NCBI GenBank assembly: GCA_030538115.1
Contig: JAUNUP010000007.1
Span: 1 to 64,000 of the forward strand
DNA: 64,000 bases
Direction: 5' to 3'
Source of the DNA: Dermatophilus congolensis
Lineage (GTDB): Bacteria > Actinomycetota > Actinomycetes > Actinomycetales > Dermatophilaceae
Part shown: positions 1 to 9,029 of the stretch, piece by piece
Layout: each line of letters opens with the position of its first letter
Numbering within the stretch: the first letter of the stretch is position 1
Made by a program: the position numbers and the translations under genes
Notes under the pieces: generated by a model
Seen by the model: the letters and a program-made list of their open reading frames with translations, nothing else
Databases searched by the model: none
What the model was told of the DNA's origin: nothing

Positions 1-22
1 GCCCGGCCCCCAGGGGCGGGCC
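1..22. terminator. G+C-rich hairpin at window edge
   Basis: A GCCC-G-GCCCC / GGGGC-GGGC hairpin with a two-base loop and one bulged G opens the window. It probably terminates the gene to the left, which by context could be the solute-binding protein of the amino acid importer. No U-tract follows, so the call rests on stem strength and position alone. Confidence 0.35.
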
Positions 23-84
23 ACGACTGATCGGTCGCCCCAGTCCGGCTCATCGGTTCGGCAACACTCAGGCAAGGAGCGCGC

Positions 85-750
85 ATGGCTGAACTGTTCG
101 CGTCGTACGACATCTTCGGCGCCTTCTTCGCGACGCTGCGGATCGCGGTTCTCGCGGCCATCGGGTCGTTGATCCTCGGCACGATCATCGCCGTGTTCAG
201 GCTGTCGCCGTTCGCGCTGCTCCGCGGCCTGGGCGCGGGCTACATCAACGTCTTCCGCAACATCCCACTGACAGTGCTGTGCGTGTTCATGATGTTGGCG
301 ATGCACTCGAACCTGCGGGTCGTCATCGCCGACAACGTCATCGACACGAGCTTCCGCTGGGGTGTCATTGCGCTGATCCTGTACCACGCCACGTACGTCT
401 GCGAGGCGCTGCGCACCGGCTTCAACACCGTGCCCCTCGGGCAGGCCGAGGCGGCTCGCGCGATCGGTCTGACGTTCACTCAGAACCTCACGTCGGTGGT
501 TCTGCCCCAGGCGTTCCGCGGCGCCATCGTGCCGCTCGGCAGCGCCCTCATCGCGCTCATCAAGAACACGACCGTCGTCGCGGTCATCGGTGTCGCACAG
601 ATCAGCTATCTCATGACGGAGATGGTCGAGAACGACTCCGACAAGATCTTCTCGATCTTCGCGATCGTGGCCCTCGGGTTCGTGATCATCACGCTCCCGC
701 TCGGCCTTCTGACCACCCACTTCGGCACCAAGCTGGCGGTGAAGCGATGA
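85..750 (+). CDS. polar amino acid ABC transporter permease, GluC type
   Basis: Inner-membrane permease (221 aa) of a polar amino acid ABC importer; closest in character to GluC of the actinobacterial glutamate system. It has several hydrophobic helices and the EAA loop (EAARAIGL, residues 122-129) that docks on the ATPase, followed by the usual PQAFR segment. An AAGGAG ribosome site lies at 74-79, ahead of the ATG. The stop overlaps the start of the second permease by 4 nt, so the two are translationally coupled and should form a heterodimeric pore. The ATPase and binding-protein genes expected upstream lie outside the window. Family assignment is secure; the substrate (glutamate or a related amino acid) is inferred from family resemblance. 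Confidence 0.9.
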   Translation: MAELFASYDIFGAFFATLRIAVLAAIGSLILGTIIAVFRLSPFALLRGLGAGYINVFRNIPLTVLCVFMMLAMHSNLRVVIADNVIDTSFRWGVIALILYHATYVCEALRTGFNTVPLGQAEAARAIGLTFTQNLTSVVLPQAFRGAIVPLGSALIALIKNTTVVAVIGVAQISYLMTEMVENDSDKIFSIFAIVALGFVIITLPLGLLTTHFGTKLAVKR

Positions 751-1622
751 GCGCGGCGACTCCCCTGTTCGATGCTCCGGGCCCCCGCGCCCGGATGATC
801 CAGCGCGTTGCCACCGTGCTCATCGCGCTCCTGACGCTCGCGGCCCTCGCGTTCGTGTTGATCCGCCTCGGCGAGCGCGGCAACCTCGCAGCCGACAAGT
901 GGACCCCGTTCGTCTCCGGTGCCGTCTGGCGCAATTACGTTCTTCCCGGCCTCATCGCCACCTTCACCGCGGCGGGCATCAGCATCGGGCTGTCGCTCGT
1001 GTTCGGGCTGCTGTTAGGGCTCGGACGCATGTCGCCGATCCGGCCCGTGAGCGTTCTCGCCGGCACCTTCGTGGAGTTCTTCCGCAGTGTGCCGGTGCTG
1101 ATCATGATGATCTTCGCGTTCTGGCTCTTCGCGACGCAGGGGCTCTTTCCCGCTCGACACATCGCGCTCGCCGGTACGGTGACGGGCCTGGTCACGTACA
1201 ACTCGTGCGTGCTCGCCGAGCTGCTGCGCGCCTCCGTGAACAACCTGCCCAAGGGTCAGGCCGAGGCGGGCCGCGCGATCGGCCTGACCGAGACCCAGAA
1301 CATGTTCATCGTGCAGTTGCCGCAGGCCCTGCGCCTCGCGTTGCCGGCGCTGGTGAGCCAGCTCGTCATCATCCTCAAGGACTCGGCCCTGGGTTACCAG
1401 ATCACCTACGCCGAGTTGCTGCGCCAGGGCGAGCGCGTCGGCTCGGCCTACGCCAACATCGTGCCTGCGCTCATCGTGGTGGCCGCGCTCTTCATCATCA
1501 TCAACTACTCCCTCTCCGCGCTGGCCACGAAGCTGGAGGAGGTGCTCTCGCGCTCCCGCCCGGGCAGCGACGACGCGGTGGAGGCCGCAATGGAACAGGC
1601 GGGCATCCCCACGACGCGTTAG
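747..1622 (+). CDS. polar amino acid ABC transporter permease, GluD type
   Basis: Second permease (291 aa) of the same importer. It starts at the ATG inside ATGA, overlapping the preceding stop. It has an N-terminal helix near residues 20-38, a loop of about 30 residues, then a membrane core with the EAA-type loop EAGRAIGL (173-180) and the LPQALR segment. The C-terminus is a charged tail of about 30 residues, as in GluD homologues, which are longer than GluC. Pairing of a short GluC-like and a longer GluD-like permease is the standard arrangement in actinobacteria. The next gene is 75 bp away and functionally unrelated, so the transport operon probably ends here. Confidence 0.9.
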   Translation: MSAATPLFDAPGPRARMIQRVATVLIALLTLAALAFVLIRLGERGNLAADKWTPFVSGAVWRNYVLPGLIATFTAAGISIGLSLVFGLLLGLGRMSPIRPVSVLAGTFVEFFRSVPVLIMMIFAFWLFATQGLFPARHIALAGTVTGLVTYNSCVLAELLRASVNNLPKGQAEAGRAIGLTETQNMFIVQLPQALRLALPALVSQLVIILKDSALGYQITYAELLRQGERVGSAYANIVPALIVVAALFIIINYSLSALATKLEEVLSRSRPGSDDAVEAAMEQAGIPTTR

Positions 1623-1697
1623 CGGCGACCGAGGCAGGGTGCGGCGTCGGTAGAGTGAGGCGCACCGATGCCCCCCTCCTAGGAGATCGCCTCCGCG

Positions 1698-2075
1698 ATG
1701 ATTGCCGCCCTCGAACTCGTCGCCTACGTGACCGCCGGGCTTTCGGCGTTGCTCTTGCTCATGGCGATACCGCCTCGGGTGCCGCGGGCCGTCTCCCTGG
1801 CCGTGATCGGGCTGGCCGAGCTGGCCGTTCTCGTTGGTGTCGGCATCGACGTGGCCACCATCGTCGGAGGTCGGCAGGTTCCCGAGATGCTCACGCACGT
1901 CAGCTACCTGCTCACCACGCCGCTCATCATCCCCGCCGGGTTCGCGCTCACGTACAAGAAGCTCGACCGGTGGGGCCTGGTCATCGTCGGTATCGCCTCC
2001 GTGATCGCCACGTTCATGGTGATCAGGCAGTTGCAGACCATGGGCGTCCCCTTCGGCTACATCAACGTGAGGTGA
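1698..2075 (+). CDS. small four-helix membrane protein, unknown function
   Basis: A 125-aa integral membrane protein with four hydrophobic segments (about residues 5-22, 29-48, 66-84 and 92-110) and short polar loops. I recognise no catalytic or binding motif. An AGGAG sequence at 1681-1685 lies about 12 nt before the ATG. The stop is 5 nt from the GTG of the next gene, another small membrane protein, so the two are probably made from one transcript and may work together. It heads a tightly packed run ending at 5866 that includes UDP-glucose pyrophosphorylase and a SanA/YdcF protein. That context hints at envelope work but does not prove it. Confidence 0.75.
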   Translation: MIAALELVAYVTAGLSALLLLMAIPPRVPRAVSLAVIGLAELAVLVGVGIDVATIVGGRQVPEMLTHVSYLLTTPLIIPAGFALTYKKLDRWGLVIVGIASVIATFMVIRQLQTMGVPFGYINVR

Positions 2076-2080
2076 GACCG

Positions 2081-2551
2081 GTGACCCGGCACGACCACGA
2101 GACCCGCCCTGCAGCCGACCCAGCTTCCGGCGCCCGCGTAACCGGGCCCATCGACTCCGGGCCCGGGCGCCTGTTCACGCTGCTCTACGGTGTCTTCGCG
2201 GTCGGGGCGACCTCGCGAAGCGTGTACCAGCTCGCCACCCGCGCCTCCGAGGCCCCGTTCGCGTACTGGCTGTCGGCCCTCTCCGCGTTGGTCTACGTGG
2301 TCGCGTTCGTCTTGCTGCTGCGGTGGGGGCATCCCGGCTCGCGCAAGGCGCTGCGGATCGTCTGCCTCATCGAGCTGACCGGCGTCGTCGTGATCGGCAC
2401 ACTCTCACTCGTGGCCCCACAGCTGTTTCCGCACACCACCGTGTGGTCGTATTTCGGTGTCGGGTACCTGCTGATGCCCGCGATACTGCCGGTTCTCGTG
2501 CTGCGGTGGCTCAAGGCGACGGAACCTGCCGTGGAGGCACCCACAGCCTAG
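2081..2551 (+). CDS. small membrane protein, unknown function
   Basis: A 156-aa protein starting at GTG 2081, 5 nt after the previous stop. The first 28 residues are polar and Asp/Pro-rich; four hydrophobic helices follow (about 29-45, 62-82, 92-112 and 123-143). No family motif is recognised. The helix layout resembles the neighbour at 1698, although the sequences are not obviously alike. The stop is 11 nt from the pyrophosphorylase start, which supports cotranscription. The GTG start is chosen by spacing and by the absence of a better in-frame codon before the first helix. Confidence 0.7.
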   Translation: MTRHDHETRPAADPASGARVTGPIDSGPGRLFTLLYGVFAVGATSRSVYQLATRASEAPFAYWLSALSALVYVVAFVLLLRWGHPGSRKALRIVCLIELTGVVVIGTLSLVAPQLFPHTTVWSYFGVGYLLMPAILPVLVLRWLKATEPAVEAPTA

Positions 2552-2562
2552 GATCGGGAGGC

Positions 2563-3963
2563 ATGAGCGCCATCACGCCGTCTCCCGAAGCCTTGACACG
2601 AGCAACGCAGAAGATGCGCGATGCCGGGGTGAGTCCCGCCGCGATCGGTGCGTTCGAGTACTACTTCGACCAACTGGCGTCTGGACACACGGGCGTCGTT
2701 CCCGAGGCAGACATCACGCCGCTGACCGACCTGCCCCGTCTCGACGACGTCGCGATCGACGAGCAGGCCGCCCGCGAAGCGTTCGCGAAGACCGTGATCA
2801 TCAAGCTCAACGGCGGCCTCGGCACCTCGATGGGCATGACCAAGGCGAAGACCCTGCTTCAGGTACGCGACGGGCTGACCTTTCTCGACATCATCGTCGA
2901 GCAGGTGCGCGCGGCCCGCGCGAAGTACGGCGTCAAGCTGCCGCTGATCTTCATGAACAGCTTCAACACTCACGACGACACCCTCGAAGCCCTGGCCGCA
3001 CACCCCGACGTGGCGGTCGACGGCCTGCCCCTCGACTTCGTGCAGAGCCAGGAGCCCAAGCTCGACTCCACGACCCTCGAGCCCGTCGACTGGCCCGCCG
3101 ACCCGAACCTCGAGTGGTGCCCGCCCGGCCACGGAGACCTCTACCCCTCGCTGCTCGACACGGGCATCCTGGCCCAGCTCATCGACGCCGGATACCGCTA
3201 CGCGACCGTGACGAACGCCGACAACCTCGGCGCCTCCCCCGACGCACGCTTGGCCGGCTGGTTCGCCTCCACGGGTGCGCCGTTCGCGATGGAGGTATGC
3301 CGCCGCACCGACATGGACCGCAAGGGCGGGCACCTGGCGATCCGCAAGGCAGACGAGCGGCTCATCCTGCGGGAGGTCGCGCAGACGCCTCCCGACGACA
3401 TGGACGACTTCGCCGACGAAGACAAGCACCGGTTCTTCAACACCAACACCCTGTGGCTCGACCTGGTCGCGTTGCAGGAGCGCCTGGCGGACTCCGGCGG
3501 CGCGATCGGCCTGCCTCTCATCGCCAACCGCAAGACCGTCGACCCGAAGGACGGCAGCTCGACCAAGGTGATCCAGATCGAGTCGGCGATGGGCGCGGCG
3601 ATCGAGGTCTTCGAGGGCGCGACCGCCATTCAGGTGCCGCGCTCGCGGTTCTTGCCGGTCAAGACGACGAATGAGCTGCTGCTCGTCCGCTCCGACGTGT
3701 ACCGGCGCGACGAGGCGGGCAACCTCGTGCGCACCGCCGAGTCGACTCCGTCCATCCGGCTCGACGAGCGCTACTACAAGAAGATCGCCGACTTCGAGGC
3801 CCGCTTCCCTGCCGGCCCGCCGTCGCTACGAGACGCGACCAGTCTTGTGGTCGAGGGCGATTGGACTTTCGAGGCCGATGTCACCGTGCGTGGCCGCACC
3901 GAACTGTTCGAGGACGACGAGGGCGCCTCTCGCACCGTGACCGCCGGGACGAACCTGCCGTGA
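2563..3963 (+). CDS. UTP-glucose-1-phosphate uridylyltransferase, eukaryotic-type UDPGP family
   Basis: A 466-aa UDP-sugar pyrophosphorylase converting UTP and glucose-1-phosphate to UDP-glucose and pyrophosphate. The signature nucleotide loop LNGGLGTSMG (residues 82-91) is followed by MTKAK with the conserved Lys, and VTNADNLG about 60 residues before CRRTDMDRKGGHL marks the uridine and sugar pocket. Length and motifs match the UDPGP (UGP1-like) family rather than the shorter bacterial GalU family. The ATG at 2563 follows GGGAGG. The stop overlaps the next start by 4 nt. UDP-glucose would feed cell-wall or capsule glycans and trehalose; glgX in this window is another user of the glucose-phosphate pool. 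Confidence 0.92.
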   Translation: MSAITPSPEALTRATQKMRDAGVSPAAIGAFEYYFDQLASGHTGVVPEADITPLTDLPRLDDVAIDEQAAREAFAKTVIIKLNGGLGTSMGMTKAKTLLQVRDGLTFLDIIVEQVRAARAKYGVKLPLIFMNSFNTHDDTLEALAAHPDVAVDGLPLDFVQSQEPKLDSTTLEPVDWPADPNLEWCPPGHGDLYPSLLDTGILAQLIDAGYRYATVTNADNLGASPDARLAGWFASTGAPFAMEVCRRTDMDRKGGHLAIRKADERLILREVAQTPPDDMDDFADEDKHRFFNTNTLWLDLVALQERLADSGGAIGLPLIANRKTVDPKDGSSTKVIQIESAMGAAIEVFEGATAIQVPRSRFLPVKTTNELLLVRSDVYRRDEAGNLVRTAESTPSIRLDERYYKKIADFEARFPAGPPSLRDATSLVVEGDWTFEADVTVRGRTELFEDDEGASRTVTAGTNLP

Positions 3964-4580
3964 TCCGCTGCCGACGCGTCGTGGCTGCCACCGGAATCGC
4001 CGCGGGAATCGCCGCCGCTCTGGCGCTGGGCAGCCTCGCCGCGTCGGCGGCATGGATCCACACCAGCGCGCGCGGCCGCCTCCACACGGCCGAGTCCGTA
4101 CCCCCGGCGCAGGTCGGCATGGTTCTCGGAGCGGAGGCGTACGCCGACGGCACCCCGAGCCCGTTTCTCGCGGCCCGGCTCAACACAGCCCTCGCGCTGC
4201 TCGCCTCCGGCAAGGTGCAGCGGCTGCTCGTCACGGGCGACGGCTCGACGGTGGGCCTCGGCGAGACCGGCGCGATGCGCCAGTACCTCGTCGACCGCGG
4301 CGTGAACGACGCCCTCATCACGGTCGACGACGCCGGGGTCGACACCCATGCTTCGTGCGTGCGCGCCAAGGCAGCGGGCATCGACTCGCTCACCCTCATC
4401 TCGCAGACTTACCACCTGCCGCGAGCCCTCGCGCTCTGCTCTGCGGCCGGGGTCGAAGCGGTCGGCGTGGGTGACGATACGATGCGCCGTTACGAGGCGG
4501 AGTGGCGCAGCGGCGAGATCCGCGAGTGGTTCGCGGGGCTCAAGGCCGTCACCGACGTGCTGCGCGACCGCCTCCCGTGA
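3960..4580 (+). CDS. SanA/YdcF (DUF218) family membrane-anchored protein
   Basis: A 206-aa protein starting at GTG within GTGA, coupled to the pyrophosphorylase. One N-terminal anchor (about residues 7-30) precedes a DUF218 domain: VGMVLGAEAY opens the fold, LLVTGDGS follows, then the acidic E-T-GAMRQYLVDRGV helix, the VDTHASC loop and the LISQTYHLPRA segment, all typical of SanA/ElyC/YdcF proteins. These are exported, membrane-tethered domains linked in enterobacteria to envelope integrity and vancomycin sensitivity; the chemical activity is not established. Position next to UDP-glucose synthesis fits an envelope role, but that is inference. Confidence 0.82.
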   Translation: MIRCRRVVAATGIAAGIAAALALGSLAASAAWIHTSARGRLHTAESVPPAQVGMVLGAEAYADGTPSPFLAARLNTALALLASGKVQRLLVTGDGSTVGLGETGAMRQYLVDRGVNDALITVDDAGVDTHASCVRAKAAGIDSLTLISQTYHLPRALALCSAAGVEAVGVGDDTMRRYEAEWRSGEIREWFAGLKAVTDVLRDRLP

Positions 4581-4618
4581 CAGTTGCCGACAGGCGACCC
4601 CCGAACGAGAGGAACGAC

Positions 4619-5245
4619 GTGGCTCACGAGGAGAGCGAGTGGGACCGGAAGATCCGCGAGAACCCGGATCACTCGATCTGGTACCGCGAGCGCTTTCGCA
4701 CGATGGCGGCGCAAGGTGACGACATCGTCGGCGAGGCCCGGTTCGTCGATGCGATGGCGCAGCGCGGTTCGCGCATCCTCGACGCGGGCTGCGGCGGAGG
4801 CCGTGTGGCCGGCTACCTCGCCCAGGCGGGCCACACCGTAGTGGGCGTCGACGGCGACCCGGTGCTCATCGAGGCCGCGGAGGAGGACTACGGCCACCCG
4901 AATGCGACGTGGCTGGTCAGCAACCTCGCCGACCTCGACCTCCCGGCCACAGGCCTGCCCGGGCTCGACCAGCCGTTCGACGTCATCGTCTGCGCGGGCA
5001 ACGTGATGACGTTCGTCGCCCCGAGCACGCGTCGCCTGGTCTTGACCAAGCTGGCCGAGCACCTCGCCCCCGGCGGCCGCGCAGTTTTCGGCCTGGGAGC
5101 GGGCAGGGCCTACGACTTCGACACGTTCCTGGCAGACGCCAAGGCCTCGGGCCTGCAACGCGACCTGCTCCTGTCGACCTGGGAGCTCAACCCCTTCACC
5201 CCGACGAGCGATTTCTTGGTGGCGATCTTCACCCGAGCAGCCTGA
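4619..5245 (+). CDS. class I SAM-dependent methyltransferase
   Basis: A 208-aa soluble methyltransferase. Motif I is LDAGCGGGR (about residues 54-62), the acidic end of beta-2 is VGVDGD (about 76-81), and the FDVIVCAGNV segment is motif II. The substrate cannot be told from the sequence. Two starts compete: GTG 4577, overlapping the previous stop, and GTG 4619. I prefer 4619 because GAGAGGA sits 6 nt upstream and the Met/Val-Ala-His start leads straight into the conserved helix. It lies in the co-directional run beginning at 1698. Confidence 0.85.
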   Translation: MAHEESEWDRKIRENPDHSIWYRERFRTMAAQGDDIVGEARFVDAMAQRGSRILDAGCGGGRVAGYLAQAGHTVVGVDGDPVLIEAAEEDYGHPNATWLVSNLADLDLPATGLPGLDQPFDVIVCAGNVMTFVAPSTRRLVLTKLAEHLAPGGRAVFGLGAGRAYDFDTFLADAKASGLQRDLLLSTWELNPFTPTSDFLVAIFTRAA

Positions 5246-5269
5246 GGTGGGCGCGGGCATGATGGCCGT

Positions 5270-5866
5270 ATGCGTCTGATCATGCCCTCCGATATTCTCG
5301 CCGCCGCCGATCACGTCACCGGAGTTGTCAAGAGTGGCGTCAACGGCGCCGTCGACGAGGTGAATTCGCTCATCGAGTTGATCGGGCGGGCTTCGACCCT
5401 CATGGACGACGCCGAGCGGCTCGTCATGCGCGCCAACGCGGCCCTCGCGAGCGCGGAGCGCCAGTTGGCCGAGTGCGAGCGGCAACTCATCCGTTCCGGG
5501 GCGATGCTCGACGAGGCCGACGCGATGATCGCTCCCCTGCGGCCTGTGGTCGAGGCGGCGACACCCGCCTTCGCGCGGGCCATCCCGATCGTGACGACCG
5601 TGGTGAACAGCATCGAACCCGACGAAGTCGACGCGGTGGTGCGCACGGTCAACCACCTGCCCGCGCTCGTCGACACCGTCGAGACGCAGGTGATCCCCAA
5701 CCTGGCCAAGCTCGAACAGGTCGGGCCCGACGTACACGAGATCCTCGAGAACGTCTCCGACCTGTCGACGGCGCTCATGGGCATGCCGGGCATGGGCTGG
5801 ATGCAGAAGCGCGGCGCGGAAAAGCAGGACGACGACGAACACGGCCACGAGCACCCGTCGGTGTGA
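5270..5866 (+). CDS. helical/coiled-coil protein, unknown function
   Basis: A 198-aa protein made almost entirely of amphipathic helices. Residues 20-80 carry long Ala/Glu/Arg-rich heptads (NAALASAERQLAECERQL), residues 90-165 are more hydrophobic and resemble apolipoprotein-like helices, and the tail is acidic and His-rich. There is no signal peptide or clear membrane span. A downstream in-frame ATG at 5282 is an alternative start. The family is unknown to me. It ends the run that began at 1698 and is convergent with the PspC gene 34 bp away. Confidence 0.7.
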   Translation: MRLIMPSDILAAADHVTGVVKSGVNGAVDEVNSLIELIGRASTLMDDAERLVMRANAALASAERQLAECERQLIRSGAMLDEADAMIAPLRPVVEAATPAFARAIPIVTTVVNSIEPDEVDAVVRTVNHLPALVDTVETQVIPNLAKLEQVGPDVHEILENVSDLSTALMGMPGMGWMQKRGAEKQDDDEHGHEHPSV

Positions 5867-5900
5867 CGGGGCTCGCGGCCGTGTCGGCTGCAGCTATGGA

Positions 5901-6203
5901 TCAGTTGTGGGGCGGGATCGAGTCCTGCGGGCCGTCTTCCCAGGGCTGGGTCACGGGCGGGACCGTGCCGGTGCCGCCGACCGAGGCGGGGCGGTAGGTG
6001 TCGTCGGGCATGACGATCCAGGCGGCGATGTACGCGAGCAGTCCGCTGCCGGCGACCATGATGAAGATGAACACGAGCAGACGGACGGCGTTGACGTCGA
6101 CACCGAACTTCTTTGCGAGGCCACCGCACACGCCACCGAGCCACTTGTCGGAGGTGCTGCGCAGGATGCCTGCGTTGTACATCTGCTGGTGGATGCTGTC
6201 CAT
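5901..6203 (-). CDS. PspC-domain membrane protein
   Basis: A 100-aa protein with a PspC domain at about residues 10-65: the KWLGGVCGGLAKKFGVD segment followed by one long hydrophobic helix ending AAWIVMPDD. The C-terminal 30 residues are Pro/Gly-rich and probably cytosolic. Actinobacterial PspC-domain proteins act in envelope-stress sensing or as partners of histidine kinases; none of those partners is adjacent here. The ATG at 6203 has AGGGAGA 5-6 nt upstream, which rules out a longer in-frame extension. Confidence 0.87.
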   Translation of the reverse strand: MDSIHQQMYNAGILRSTSDKWLGGVCGGLAKKFGVDVNAVRLLVFIFIMVAGSGLLAYIAAWIVMPDDTYRPASVGGTGTVPPVTQPWEDGPQDSIPPHN

Positions 6204-6447
6204 GATCTTCTCCCTGTCGTGTGTGCTTTCGTCGGGCCTGTCGCCGTCACCGCTGCGGTGCTGCTGACCTCGACCTGATTCCATCCTGCGCCTTCAGCCA
6301 CGTATCGGCCATGGGGTCTGCCCCCGAGACACCCCCGAGTGGTCCCTGACGACGGCCCGCGACCGGCCTCGGGCTCCTCCCTTGCAGCCACCTGTTCGCA
6401 GCGTGAGATCTGCTGAACGTCAAGCGGAATCGGTCGATTGGTAGGTC

Positions 6448-7599
6448 ATGCAGCCGCTCGACTGCCCCAGTAGGCCCTCTCCTGCGGGCCTCACCCGCTC
6501 GAAGCGCACGACTCTGCGCAGACGACTCACCCGGGCCGCGGCGGGTGCCCTGTGCGGCTTTGCGGTGGCCGGCGGAGGGGTCGCGCCCGGCGGCGCAGTC
6601 GAGCCGTTGGCGTTGCTGCGACCCGATGTCGTCCTGCCGCCGCCGAACCCGGGCCCCGTGCAGGTGGATCCCGACGCCCAGGGCGCGCCCGCAGGTTCGC
6701 AGGAGCCTGCGGCCACTGTGCGGCGAGTCCCCGGCCGCTCCGCCTCCGACTTGTCGGTCGCAATCTCGCGGGAGGCGTTTCCGTACGGAGCCTCGACCGC
6801 TTACCTGGCCCGCGCCGACGACCTCGCCGACGCGCTGGTCGCGGGGCAGCTCACCGACGGCCCGATCCTGTTGCTGCCGCGCGGCTCGACGGCCCCCGCG
6901 GGCGTGCGCTCCGAGATCGCTCGCCTGCGGCCCTCGCGGGTCGTCGCGGTCGGCGGGCCGGCGGCCGTCTCGCAGGCTGCGCTCGTCTCCGCCGCCCAGG
7001 GCCGTCGGGTCGGTCGCATCAGCGGCGACAACGCGTACGCCACGGCCTCGGCGATCGCCCGCGCGGCGTTCGGACGGGAGGCGGACGGCTCGGGAGGCGT
7101 GGCCTACGTCGTCTCGCGCACGGGCCTGGCCGACGGCGCGGTCTCGGGGCAGCTCGTCGACGGCCCCGTGCTCGTGGCCCCGCCCCGTGTCACGGCCGCA
7201 CGGATCCCGGGCGCGCCCGCCGCTCTCAAAGGCACCGTCGTCGGTATCGGCGGTACGGCGCGACTGCCCGACGCGGTGCTCCGTTCGCTCCCGGCGCGCG
7301 GCGGCCGCACCGAGCGGATCGCCGGGCCCGATCGCTACAGCACGGCGGCCAAAGTCGCTGCCCGCGCCTTTCCGAACGGCGCTTCTCGCGTCTACATCGG
7401 CTCGGGGTCGGACCTCGCCGGAGCCGTGGCCGCCGGAGCCATCGCCGACGCGGCCGTCCTGCTGGCTCCCTCGTGTGGCACCCTGCCGCCGACCGTCGCC
7501 TCCGAAATCCGCCGCTTACGCCCCAACCAGATCGTGCTTCTCGGAGACTCGCGGGTTCTTTGCACGGCTCTGGAGAAATCCCTAGGAGCCCTTCACTGA
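6448..7599 (+). CDS. secreted CWB2 cell-wall-binding repeat protein
   Basis: A 383-aa exported protein. A basic N-terminus (residues 15-28) and an Ala/Gly-rich hydrophobic stretch to about residue 50 form the signal peptide; a Pro-rich spacer follows. Three CW_binding_2 (PF04122-type) repeats fill residues 90-383. Each has the order R-x-x-G-x-x-x-Y/L-S/A, a hydrophobic YLAR or YIGSG strand, a D-L-A-D-A-like helix, GPILLL and a final VVAVGG or VLLGD strand; the third begins RIAGPDRYSTA. In other Gram-positives three tandem copies form a trimeric wall-binding module attached to an effector domain. No effector domain is present, so the protein may only coat or anchor. It stands alone transcriptionally. 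Confidence 0.88.
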   Translation: MQPLDCPSRPSPAGLTRSKRTTLRRRLTRAAAGALCGFAVAGGGVAPGGAVEPLALLRPDVVLPPPNPGPVQVDPDAQGAPAGSQEPAATVRRVPGRSASDLSVAISREAFPYGASTAYLARADDLADALVAGQLTDGPILLLPRGSTAPAGVRSEIARLRPSRVVAVGGPAAVSQAALVSAAQGRRVGRISGDNAYATASAIARAAFGREADGSGGVAYVVSRTGLADGAVSGQLVDGPVLVAPPRVTAARIPGAPAALKGTVVGIGGTARLPDAVLRSLPARGGRTERIAGPDRYSTAAKVAARAFPNGASRVYIGSGSDLAGAVAAGAIADAAVLLAPSCGTLPPTVASEIRRLRPNQIVLLGDSRVLCTALEKSLGALH

Positions 7600-7841
7600 G
7601 AGGCCTGCCTTGACATCAGCATCGTCCAGATAACCAGGGACTTTGACCTTTCTTTACTGTGGCCTGACCGTGCCCTGAAGCTGCCCCGCGTAGTCTCGAT
7701 TTTGCTATTTCGTTCGGAGTCAATCGGATTAGCCGCCTCAAGGGTTCAGGTCGCGAGCGCGGATGCCGATCGGAAAGGAGCGCTCGCTCCTAGCGCCGAA
7801 CAGCAGCCCCGCGTCCAGACTGCCGAACCCGAGGTCTTCAA

Positions 7842-8822
7842 GTGCGCATCACGAACCCGCTCGCAGCGAGCGCCCAAGAGGGCCGCGTGACCCGGTTCGC
7901 ACGCCTCCACGTTCTTCTCCGCGACGCGTACTACTCCTCTCCTGAAATCACCGCCGTCAAGCTCGAGAGCCTCGAAGCGCTCCGCCTGGCAGCCGTGTCG
8001 AATCTGCCGCTCCTCGAGACCGCCGACACCGGTTCGACCGGAACCGGGGTTCGCCTCATCGAGCGGCTCCGGTTCGCGATCAGCGTCATGGGCGAGGAGA
8101 TGACCGCCCAGCAGCGCCGCCGCATCGTGCTCGACCTGCTCTTCTCGGCCGCGCCGCCCGCCTACCAGCCATGGGCCCGCTCCCCGGAGCCGATCGTCGC
8201 CGACATCGCCGGCGTGCTCGGCCTGTCGCTGTCGAGCACCGATCTCGCGCGCCTCGTCCGACACCACCGCAGCACCCGAAAGGCCCTGTGGAACACGGTG
8301 CGCACCAGCGGGGTTCGCGCCGTGTCGTGTAGCGACGGCGGACCGCACGAGGCCGTGGCCGACGCCCTACGCGGCGCGATGGGCCTATGCCCCGAGGCGG
8401 CGCTCGCCTCCGCCGTGGCGCTCGTGCGCGGCGAATCGGGCGTCACCAGCAACGGCATCTCCGGCGGAGTCGTGCTCGACCGCCTCTGCGTCGACCAGGC
8501 ACCCGCCCTCGACCGATTCGTCGGCACCGCGCTCGCCCGCGTGAGCCTGCCGACCCTCACGTACCACCTGGCCAGCATCGAGGTCGCCTGCCTCACCGAC
8601 CCCGACATCCGCACCGCAGTCTCGCCGGTGCTGCAGCGCGTGGCCGCCGACATGGCCGCGACCCTGCCCCGCGACGACGACGAGGGCAAGCGGCTCGCCG
8701 CCGGCGCCAGGCTCACCCAGAACGCCAGGCAGCGCATCGAACAACGCCACCGGCTGCGCTTCGGCGACATCGTCTCCAGCCGCATCAGGCCGAGCAGCGA
8801 CTCCCGCGACTCCCTTGCCTGA
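7842..8822 (+). CDS. conserved-looking alpha-helical protein, unknown function
   Basis: A 326-aa soluble, predominantly helical protein. I recognise no domain. Residues 20-140 alternate hydrophobic helices with charged turns, residues 165-250 hold Ala/Leu helices and a Gly/Ser loop (GVTSNGISGG), and residues 280-300 form a basic helix. There is no signal peptide. Start GTG 7842 has GAGG at 7831-7834 with 7-nt spacing; a second in-frame GTG at 7887 is possible. The 242-bp gap upstream contains a GGAGCG-CT-CGCTCC hairpin at 7778-7791. Codon use is that of its neighbours, so it is probably a resident gene. Confidence 0.65.
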   Translation: MRITNPLAASAQEGRVTRFARLHVLLRDAYYSSPEITAVKLESLEALRLAAVSNLPLLETADTGSTGTGVRLIERLRFAISVMGEEMTAQQRRRIVLDLLFSAAPPAYQPWARSPEPIVADIAGVLGLSLSSTDLARLVRHHRSTRKALWNTVRTSGVRAVSCSDGGPHEAVADALRGAMGLCPEAALASAVALVRGESGVTSNGISGGVVLDRLCVDQAPALDRFVGTALARVSLPTLTYHLASIEVACLTDPDIRTAVSPVLQRVAADMAATLPRDDDEGKRLAAGARLTQNARQRIEQRHRLRFGDIVSSRIRPSSDSRDSLA

Positions 8823-9029
8823 GGTTCGGCCCTGACGCGTACGCCGCGAGCCGTGCCGCGGCTGCGTGTAATCTCACAGGGTCGATACAGGCGAGACACC
8901 CGAGGCATGCGCAATCACGCCCGGGACTAGAGGAACTGAGCACGGGTTACGTACGTTGGCTTCAACTCAGTGCTCGAAGAGCCTCGAATCGCCTAGCGCG
9001 ATAGCCGAACCTGACGAAAGGGCCTGCTT

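Noticed and set aside
8823..9029. Manganese (yybP-ykoY) riboswitch ahead of terC
   Set aside because: I searched for the conserved core of that class and did not find it. A CCGCG/CGCGG hairpin just after the preceding stop is more likely the end of the previous transcript.
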